Shown one piece after another: positions 56,290 through 64,000 of a DNA stretch of 64,000 nucleotides; position 1 is the stretch's first letter, and each line of letters begins with the position of its first letter. The notes under the pieces were generated by a model, which did no database searches, had not been told where the DNA came from, and was given only the letters and a program-made list of their open reading frames with translations. Source of the stretch: Zygnema cylindricum (Eukaryota; Streptophyta; Zygnematophyceae; Zygnematales; Zygnemataceae); contig JBBHKE010003048.1 of assembly GCA_037447655.1 (NCBI GenBank), positions 1-64,000 of the forward strand, given 5' to 3'. The translations under genes were made by a program, and so were the position numbers.

Positions 56290-57188
56290 TGCAATTTTGT
56301 GGTCTCCATTGACCCAGAGAAATAGCAGCCTATGTAAAGCCTCTAGGATAATATTTGCCTCTTCTACTTTCCCGCTGAATAAGCGCCGCCCAGGCTCACA
56401 AATATTCTGACCACCCTCACACCTATGAGAAAAAGACTCTCTTGAGTCAAACGCAAAAAGAATCACTGAATTTGCTCCCCTGATCAGTAAGTTATGGTTG
56501 GTCAAAGATGACCTTTATAGTTACAAGTTCTCTTAGAGAGAGGTACCTAAATTTCACTAAGTCCTAGTCTGCCTACTTACGACTGCCTACTACTAAACCC
56601 TAGTCCAATAAAAACACTATATAGTACAAGAAGGAACATTAGGCGATGTACTTATTGTACAGCCATTGTACGACATGGCTTTCAAAGTGACGTTTGTCAA
56701 AACGAAGCCATGGTTCCTCCTCCCATCTTCTCCGGTATCCAATAGTATGGTGCCACGTGGCGTCGCGTGACGCTATCCCTAAAGGCCGCCGAAATTTTAT
56801 TGCGGGTGGCGGCTGCAAATGTGGCCGTCCGATCATTTGTATTTATGCGGCTTCGATTCGCTTCCATGCATGAAATGATTAATGCGTGTTTTCGTTAGTT
56901 TGCTACAAATTAGCTTGATAAACAAATAGATAAATATGCGTGAAACGTAATACGTATATCGTTTCGTTAGTTCCTTAATGGATAAGGCTAAGGTCTAAGT
57001 AGTATTCCGCAGACCCCGGTTTAAATCCGGCTAGATGCAGTATTTTGCTACAAATAGTAAAATACCTTCTATTTCATTCTCCCTCCTAAATGACCCGGCA
57101 GCCATGGCGTGCCTTTGGTTCTCTCTTTCTCTCTCTTTACATTCTAACTAAACTCTAGAAGTGAACTATTAATTACCTCTTTTCAACA
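56290..57188 (-). repeat. 3' LTR of the minus copia
   Basis: 899 bp. The sense strand starts TGTTGAAAAGAGG and ends CACAAAATTGCA. The tRNA-like module is on the plus strand at 56966-57036. Confidence 0.9.
56966..57036 (+). other. tRNA-like module in the 3' LTR (antisense to LTR)
   Basis: The clearest of the set: A-box-like TTAATGGATAAGGC, an anticodon-arm-like GGTCT/AGACC stem, and a T-arm-like CCGG-TTTAAAT-CCGG. It recalls plant tRNA-Arg D arms. The partner copy is at 62303-62373. Confidence 0.65.
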
Positions 57189-57201
57189 CTCCCATTAATT
57201 T

Positions 57202-57736
57202 TTAGTCACTTTTCAATTTTAAACCACAGTTTTCTCTACAATAAATCAACTTAGGGGAAGGTACTGGTTTTGTCATCATGTCTGTAATCATTTCTTTATC
57301 ACTTTTATGAACCAATTTAATGATTTTATTTTCAACCGTCTCTTTGACAAAGCTTAGTCTAATATCCATATGCTTAGCTTTGAAGTGATGTTTCGGATTA
57401 GCTGAAATAGAGATAGTAGCTTGATTATCACAAAAAAACATTCTAAGTTCTTGTCTTCATGAACCCAAGTTCTTCAAGAAGAGATTTCACCCACATTAAA
57501 TCTTTGGTAGCAGCACAGGAAGCCATGTATTCAGCCTCCATAGTGGACTGAGCAACTGCTTTTTGTTGCTTGCTACTCCAACAGCATTCACAAGATCCAA
57601 TTTGCAACACATATCCAGTCGTACACCGCCTTAAAGGCACATCTCCATAACTGGCATCACTCCAGGTTGTGATGTCAGTGTGCTCCCCTCCCAAATACAA
57701 CCACAATTCCTTTGTCCCCACCAGATACCTCATCAC
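57202..57736 (-). pseudogene. copia RNase H
   Basis: TTWSDASYGDVPLRRCTTGYV (first Asp), STMEAEYMASCAATKDLMW (Glu), then, after a frameshift near 57441, FFCDNQATISISANP (third acidic position) and KHMDIRLSFVKETVENK. This is the standard copia RNase H order. Confidence 0.85.
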
Positions 57737-57751
57737 CCTTTTGGCAGCCTA

Positions 57752-58690
57752 TCAGTCTCTCTTTCTTGGTTCATTTAGACTCTTGTTGAGGACTCCTACG
57801 GCTGCAACTATATCCGGCCGGGTACAATTCATAAAATATATTAAACTGCCTAGAATCTGTCGATAAGCGATATTTTCCATAAATCTTCTTTGTATCTCAT
57901 CTATCTCATCATTTATGATGAATATTCCTCCCTCTTCCCTCCCCTCACTCACTTTCTTCAAATCCATGGGAGTAGTACATCCATTTGCTTTCTCCATTTG
58001 AAAATTTTCTAGCATATTACCAATTGCTTCTTTCTGAGTGAGTCTTATAATCCTATTCCCTCTATCTCTCTCCATTTGAATTCCCAAAATGTATTTTGCT
58101 TCGCCGAGATCTTTCATGTCAAAGCGGCTTCTAAGATCCCGTTTTAGTTTGTTAATTTTATCTAATGACATGCTTAAGACCAACAAATCATCCACATAAA
58201 TAGCAATAAATATCACTCCATCCTCATCCTCAAATAAATATATGGAGTGATCTAAACTAATTTTGATATACCCCAAACCGGTCAGAAATTCGTCGAGCTT
58301 TATATTCCACTGTCGTAGGGCTTGCTTAAGCCCATAGAGTGATTTTATCAGTTTGCAACCTTGGTTTTCTTCCCCACTTTCCATGAATCCTTCCGGTTGC
58401 CTCATGTAAATTTATTCTTCCAACTCTCCGTACAAAAAGGTCGTTTTAATATCCATCTGGTGGATTTCCATTTCCTTCGCTGTGGCTATACTTAAAAGGA
58501 TTCTAACAAGAGGAAATCTGACAACAGGTGCAAAGGTTTCTTCGTAGTCTATCCCCTGTTTCTGAGTATGTCCTTTTGCAACTAACCTTGCTTTGTACCT
58601 CTCAATGGTATTATCCGGGTTTAATTTAAGTTTAAAAACCCACTTACATCCGATCGGTTTTTGGTCAGGTGGACAATCTACCAACTCCAT
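57752..58690 (-). pseudogene. copia reverse transcriptase
   Basis: GCKWVFKLKLNPDNTIERYK, ARLVAKGHTQKQGIDY, FAPVVR, HQMDIKTTFLYGELEE, then an in-frame stop, IYMRQPEGF, KSLYGLKQALRQW, and the catalytic YVDDLLV at 58187-58198. KTTFLYG replaces the usual KTAFLNG. The catalytic Asp pair is kept but the stop near 58410 and another before the RNase H block expression. Confidence 0.85.
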
Positions 58691-59193
58691 GTATTGGCTT
58701 CTATGATAGGGGCCATTTCTTCATTTAAAGCTATGATCCACCGACTACTTTCTGGAGTGTTTATGGCCTCTAAGTATGTCTGAGGTTCATCTGGGTGAGA
58801 CATCTTTGTGAGTTGGTTATTTACTTGTCTTTCTTGAAGTCGTTTACTACTTCTTCTTCCCCCTTCAAAATCGGACGCCAGTATGGAAGGCATCCTTGGG
58901 TTTCGTTTAGGGAGATTTTCAGCTCCCCTATCTTCCAATTCCGGTGTCTCATCAAGTTCCCATTCGGTTTCCACTTCGTATTGTGGCGTTGCCTCGGATG
59001 TTGTCTTTTCCTCCTTCTCTTTTGGTAAATCTTCAGATTTTTCTTTTTCTCCCTATTCGTTCTCTTCATTTTCAAAGTGAAAGTCAGAAAACTGATCTGT
59101 TTCAAATCTGATTTTGACTTCCTTATTAAATTTAAATGGATCAATGGACTTCTCTTCATTCATCACCACTATGTGTTTTACCAAAATTATATC
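58691..59193 (-). pseudogene. copia integrase-RT linker
   Basis: Charged linker with KSDLKQISFLTFTLKMK, then a shifted frame RRSSKRLQERQVNNQL and HPDEPQTYLEAINTPES, the conserved entry to copia RT. Several frame changes. Confidence 0.7.
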
Positions 59194-60003
59194 TTATTTT
59201 TTCAAGTCATACACTCGATATCCTTTTGTGCTCTCATCATATCCTACAAGATATCTTGGCTTCCCTCTCCCCCCTAACTTCCATTTAGTCTTATCAGAAT
59301 CCAAACTGTAGACTTGACTTCCGAACACTCTGAAACTAGACAAATCTGGCTTTCTTCCTGTCCACCTCTCATACGAAGTTTCCTCCTTATTTGCTGAAGT
59401 TAGAACTCTATTTTTTATGAAATTAGCATAGTTCATAGACTCCGCCCAAAACTGCAACCCTATCCTCTTATCAGTTAACATACTTCTGGACATTTCTCCT
59501 AAAGTTCTATTCACTATTTTTGCTACTCCATTTTGTTCCGGATTATAGGGTTTAGTTTTCTCATGATGAATTCCTTCTTCTTTAAGATATTCTTCAAAAT
59601 CCCTTGAGGTGTATTCTTTCCCATTATCACTTCTTATCTCTTTTATTGAGGTTTCGTGTAGTTTTTCACTCCATACTTTATACTCTTTGAAACATCTCAA
59701 TATCTGTGACTTATGTCTGAGAAAGTAAACCTTCGTGTATCTAGACCAATCATCTGTGATAGTTAACATCCACCTCTTCCCCCCATGTGAAGCATATCTA
59801 GCAGGTCCCCAAACATCAGTGTGAATTAGATCCAATACTTTCTCTCTCCTATATGTGGTTGCCTTTGGAAATGGAAGTCTATGAATTTTCCCTTGGGCAC
59901 ATCCACTGCTATCATCAAAGGTTTCATCATCCTCAAAAGTAATACCCTCCACTATTCCATTTTTCTTCATTTTCTTTAATCTATCTAGATGCAAGTGCCC
60001 GAA
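59194..60003 (-). pseudogene. copia integrase with mutated catalytic and zinc residues
   Basis: HTDVWGPARYASHGGKRW (first Asp), EIRSDNGKEYTSRDFEEY (second Asp), then NPEQNGVAKIVNRTLGEM, where the usual AER catalytic Glu is Lys. SSGCAQGK has Ser in place of the first Cys of the zinc pair (the other copia keeps CSGCAQGK). A stop lies just before the HKRFGH zinc histidines. The enzyme would be inactive. Confidence 0.85.
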
Positions 60004-60430
60004 CCTTTTGTGCTAAAGCATCATCTCACTTGCACACGAGTAGAGAACACTCTTTTCATTGCAAAGCAGAATTCTTAACATTCCTTGATTGCCCTTCTCA
60101 GCTATGAAATAAACCTCATTATCAAAGCTTGCTGTGAAGATTCCTTTCTTAGTTCCTGTTTCAAACTCCTTTTCATCTAGGACAGCTATTGAGACCAAGT
60201 TCTTACTAAGCTGTGGAATGTAAAGAACTTTTGAGAGTGTTACAATTGAGGCCTTTCCATCAACTAGAACCTTTAAGTCAACAGTCCTAACAAGACTTGT
60301 GGTTTCTACTCTACCATCTTTGTACTCTATCTCAACTATTAGGATCTTTCTCAGTTTAGTGAACCACTTTTTATCTTTGCACATATGCATTGAGGCCCTT
60401 GAGTCTATGATCCACCCATCTTCAAGTGGA
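60004..60430 (-). pseudogene. copia protease region
   Basis: WIIDSRASMHMCKDKK has DSRAS where active proteases have DSGAS. The conserved downstream blocks VEIEYKDGRV, LYIPQLSKNLVSIAVL and EVYFIAEKGNQGMLRI remain. Confidence 0.8.
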
Positions 60431-60589
60431 TCCCTCTTACCTCCGAAAGCACACTTTTGTCTCCGTGAAATGTCAACATGCTTTTAAGTGTTTTTCGGAT
60501 TAAGAAGAAGCTCCTCAAGCTCCTCAAGCTCCTCTTCCTGTTCGGTTTCTTTGTTCTCTTGCTCATCATGAACTTGAGTTAGGAAAGCC

Positions 60590-61623
60590 TTATTCTTTCC
60601 TCCATTTCTTGAGTTCCCTTACCCATCTTTTAATCGAAGATCTGCAAGTTTGCCACAATCTACCATATAGTGTCCCGGTTTCTTGCAGAAGTGACATAAT
60701 CCTCCAAGTTCCTCTCCCCTGTCTATCAAATCTTCCACCTCCTTGTCCTCTTCTTCCAAAGTTTTGATAAGGATCTTTCTCCATCTCCTCATCACCCTTC
60801 CGCCAATCAGCTCTTGCTGACAATGCTTGGACACTTGGACTCCCTCTCCTAAGCTTTATGGTGCTTTCTTTCACTTAAATCATTCCCACTGTATCATCCC
60901 AATTCCAATTGCTATCTCCTATGTCTTGCAATCGATTACTGATATTCTCATACTCTTCAGGTAGTTTCATCATTTATGTGTTCACTCTTTGTCTCTCAGA
61001 CCATGAGTTACCTGCACTCTCTAGCTCTCCAAATAACGCTCCTAAATCATTGCAATAATTATTCATGCTTCCTCCCTTATAAGTATAAGCTGCAATCTTG
61101 TTTTCTGCCAACTGTTGCTGTTGCAATGATCCGCTCTTATATTTGTTAACTAGTGATATCCAAATATGAGATGAAGATTTGACGTGCATAAGGGAAATGG
61201 CAATGCCTTTTGCTACACTTTTAAGAATGAAGAGCTTAGCAACCTTGTCTTTGAAGTTCCACTTTTCATACTTCGATTTTTCGATGTGAACCCTTGTCGC
61301 CGTTGTTAGTGGTGTTGCTGCCGCTATCGCCTTCGGCAATGGTGTCAATTGAGTTGCAACTCCTCCCATTTCTCCTTCCATGACAATCTCCTCTCCTTCC
61401 TTGTCTTCGTCCTCAGTGATGGTGGCAGCTGTTCTACCTACTGTAGAGGCGAAGGTGCCAAAAAAAACGCGTTCCTCCAAACCCAAGTGGAGGTGGGCAT
61501 CGAACTTGTCCGAACACTATACCCCATAGGTATTTCTCAAATTGTTCTCCCTCCATCATCATTTCCGAATAAAGAAAGTCTGATCCATCAAATATGGGCA
61601 CCCAAGAGGGTGGGCCCATAACC
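60590..61623 (-). pseudogene. copia gag
   Basis: Starts in the primer site (61618, MGPPSWVPIFDGSDFLYSEM, then EKYLWGIVFGQVRCPPP), which parallels the gag of the tandem element. The frame shifts near 61480, then KVAKLFILKSVAKGIAISLM, LQQQQLAENKIAAYTYKGGS and the knuckle CHFCKKPGHYMVDC in the 60619-60834 frame. At least two frameshifts and one stop. Confidence 0.8.
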
Positions 61624-62523
61624 TACAATTCTGTGGTCTCCATTGACCCAGAGAATGAGCATCCTATGTAAAGCCTCTAGGATAATATTTGTCTGTTCTA
61701 CTTTCCCGCTGAATAAGCGCCGCCCAGGCTCACAAATATTCTGACCACCCTCACACCTATGAGAAAAAGACTCTCTTGAGTCAAACGCAAAAAGAATCAC
61801 TGAATTTGCTCCCCTGATCAGTAAGTTATGGTTGGTCAAAGATGACCTTTATAGTTACAAGTTCTCTTAGAGAGAGGTACCTAAATTTCACTAAGTCCTA
61901 GTCTGCCTACTTACGACTGCCTACTACTAAACCCTAGTCCAATAAAAACATTATATATTACAAGAAGGTACATTAGGCGATGTACTTATTGTACGGCGAT
62001 TGTACGCCATGGCTTTCAAAGTGACGTCTGTCAAAACGGGAGCCATGGTTCCTCCTCCCATCTTCTCCGGTATCCAATAGTATGGTGCCACGTGGCGTCG
62101 CGTGACGCTATCCCCAAAGGCCGCCGAAATTTTATTGCGGGTGGCGGCTGCAATTGTGGCCGTGCGATCATTTGTATTAATGCGGCTTCGATTCGCTTCC
62201 ATGCATGAATTGATTAATGCGTGTTTTCGTTAGTCTGTTGCAAATTAGCCCGTTTAACAAATAGATAAATATGCGTGAATCGTAATTATTATATCGTTTC
62301 GTTAGTGCTTTAATGGATAAGGCTAAGGTCTAAGTAGTATTCCATAGACCGCGGTTTCAATCCGGCTAGTGGCATTGTTTTGCTACTAATAGTAAAATAC
62401 CTTCTATTTCATTCTCCCTCCTAAATGACGCGGCAGCCATAGCGTGCCTTTGGTTCTCTCTTTCTCTCTCTTTACATTCTCACTAAACTATAGAAGTGAA
62501 CTATTAATTAACTCTTTTCAACA
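61624..62523 (-). repeat. 5' LTR of the minus copia
   Basis: 900 bp, sense TGTTGAAAAGAGTT to CACAGAATTGTA, next to the primer site. The tRNA-like module is at 62303-62373 (plus). Confidence 0.9.
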
Positions 62524-62528
62524 GTTTA

Positions 62529-64000
62529 TTTTACTGCTGAAAAAGGTAGCCAAGGGATGTTTAGGCTGATTTTAAGCAATGAAAAGAAAAAACTTTATTA
62601 TGCTGGTATTCATGATATAATGTTGTGGCATAAGAGGCTTGGGCATGTGAATCTAGATAAGTTAAGAGAGATGAAAAAGATGGGAGTGATGGAAGGGATT
62701 TTGTTCAATGAAAGTGAGAATCTAAGTGATTGTAGTGGATGTGCTCAAGGTAAAACACACAGGTTACCCTTCCCAAAAACTGCCACCTATAAGGGAGAAA
62801 AGATTCTAGATTTAGTACACACAGATATTTTGGGGCCGGCCAGAGTGCCATCACCGGGGGGGGAGATATTTATGATGACTGTCACCAATGATTGGTCTCG
62901 GTATTCCTGAGAGTATTTTTTGAGAAATAGGTCAAAGGCTCAGAAATGTTTTAAACAATAAAAAGCTTGGAGTGAAAAACTCCATAAAACCTTAATCAAG
63001 AGAGTAAGGAGTGACAATGGTGGAGAGTATACCTCTAACCAGTTTGAGGATTTTATGAGAGAAGATGGAGTGCAACACCAAAAGACATTTCCTAAAAATC
63101 TTAAGCAGAATGGTGTAGCTGAAAGATTAAATAGAACACTGAGTGATAGTGCTAGGTGTATGCTGTCAAATAAGAAGATAGGAAAAAAGTTACACTGAGT
63201 GATAGTGCTAGGTGTATGTTGTCAGATAAGAAGATAGGAAAAAAGTTTTGGGCCGAAACAATGAACTGTGCAAATTATCTCAAGAATACAGTTCTTACTT
63301 CAGCAGTAAAAGGCCAAACACCTTATGAGAGATGGAGAGGCCGAAAGCTAGATGTTTCACACTTAAAGGTTTTTGGTAGTCAAGTGTTCAGTTTAGACAC
63401 AGATTGGTCAAACTGGAAGTTAGACCCAAAAGGAAAACCAAGATATCTACTAGGATATGATGAAGATGTAAAAGGATATAAAGTCTATGATCTCAAAAGA
63501 GAGGATATTATCCTAGTAAAGCATCTAGTGGTTATGGATGAAAAAAAATCTATAGATCCCTTTAAGCAGACAAAGACAGTCAGAATCAGATTTGAGTCAG
63601 AAAATTCTGATGACTTTGAGCTTCCTAACTATCTAGGATTTCAAGAAGATGATAATCTTAGAAGTATAGATCAGATCGAGAAGGACCCAAATGTGGAGCC
63701 CTTAGTATCAACTCCAACCGAAACGGAAGACGTGGTGGATATCGACCCAAAATTAAGGGATAGGGGAGAAGTAGAAACTGTTCGGAAGAATCTCAGGGAG
63801 CCATCTATTCCGGCAAGCGAGTTTAAGGGAGGAAAGAGAAGCAACAAAAGACTGCAAGAGAGACAAGCTAACAATAAGGTAACCAAACTGTCTCAACCCG
63901 ATGAACCTCAAACTTATAATGAGGCAATGACCTGTCCTGAGAGAAACCGGTGGAAAACAACCATTGATGAGGAGATGGCCTCAATTATGGCGGCTGTCAC
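62529..64000 (+). pseudogene. outer copia: protease end, integrase, start of RT region
   Basis: Resumes with FTAEKGSQGMFRL after the nested element. The integrase has the zinc residues (HKRLGHVNLDKL, CSGCAQGK), the first Asp (VHTDILGPA), the second Asp (RSDNGGEYTS) and the catalytic Glu (NGVAERLNRT). Stops at ~62908 and ~62960 and a 56-bp tandem duplication (63136-63247) break the frame. The end shows SNKRLQERQANNKV and DEPQTYNEA, the RT entry, cut by the window edge. Confidence 0.85.

Larger units (their letters stand above)
56290..62523 (-). mobile_element. nearly complete copia element (minus), inactive
   Basis: 6.2 kb with two ~900-bp LTRs (61624-62523 as 5', 56290-57188 as 3'), primer site 61609-61623, gag, protease, integrase, RT, RNase H in the copia order, and a polypurine tract before the 3' LTR. 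The GTTTA target duplication is perfect. The LTRs differ at a few percent of positions (by eye). Mutated catalytic residues and stops show it cannot move by itself. Confidence 0.9.
53789..64000 (+). mobile_element. copia element (plus), split by a second copia, runs off the window
   Basis: 5' LTR 53789-54857, primer site, gag and protease to 56289, interruption by the minus element 56290-62523, then the rest of protease, integrase and the start of the RT region to the window end. Target duplication of the inserted element: GTTTA at 56285-56289 and 62524-62528. Stops and a 56-bp tandem duplication make it non-functional. Confidence 0.85.

Overview
This is a nuclear window from a plant-like eukaryote, most likely a non-flowering land plant (bryophyte, lycophyte, fern or gymnosperm) or a streptophyte relative. 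The reasons are: an intron-rich gene for a DNMT3-type DNA methyltransferase, a class absent from flowering plants; a DUF3444 domain, which is typical of plants; retroelement primer sites that match plant initiator tRNA-Met; and a chromodomain gypsy element buried in nested Ty1/copia elements. There are no bacterial features. I cannot name the species.

Layout. 1-16640 is a nest: a LINE remnant was hit by a copia-type LTR and by a degenerate gypsy chromovirus (708-15943, minus strand). The gypsy was itself interrupted by a tandem gag-only copia derivative, LTR-gag-LTR-gag-LTR (5272-12632), and by a ~700-bp LTR-like insertion. 16641-31010 is a patchwork of solo LTRs of the same copia lineage (several with clear 5-bp target duplications), one truncated copia element, and a dispersed non-coding repeat family called R1 here. 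31107-31680 is a 17-bp minisatellite. 31681-45900 is a gene island: a MITE, probable upstream exons, then a twelve-exon gene whose exon phases all join. It encodes a DNMT3-like cytosine-5 methyltransferase followed by a complete DUF3444 domain and a very acidic, repetitive tail. 45900-53788 holds a second LINE fragment, R1-like sequence, a tRNA-like locus, a 35/49-bp minisatellite and an old LTR fragment. 53789-64000 is a copia element (plus) split by a nearly complete but mutated copia element (minus, 56290-62523, target duplication GTTTA).

How it fits together. The only apparently intact host gene is the methyltransferase, an enzyme class that methylates transposons, and it sits among young and old transposons. 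The copia lineage shares three unusual features throughout the window. Each LTR complete enough to judge carries a tRNA-like Pol III A-box/B-box module in antisense orientation. The sequence right after the LTR matches the anticodon arm of initiator tRNA-Met and contains the gag start codon. A series of small GGG-loop hairpins near the LTR 3' end shows apparent covariation. The gag-only tandem elements presumably depend on autonomous relatives such as the two at the right end.

Limits: everything was read by eye. Boundaries of R1 copies, the 5' end of the methyltransferase gene and the end of its acidic tail are uncertain.
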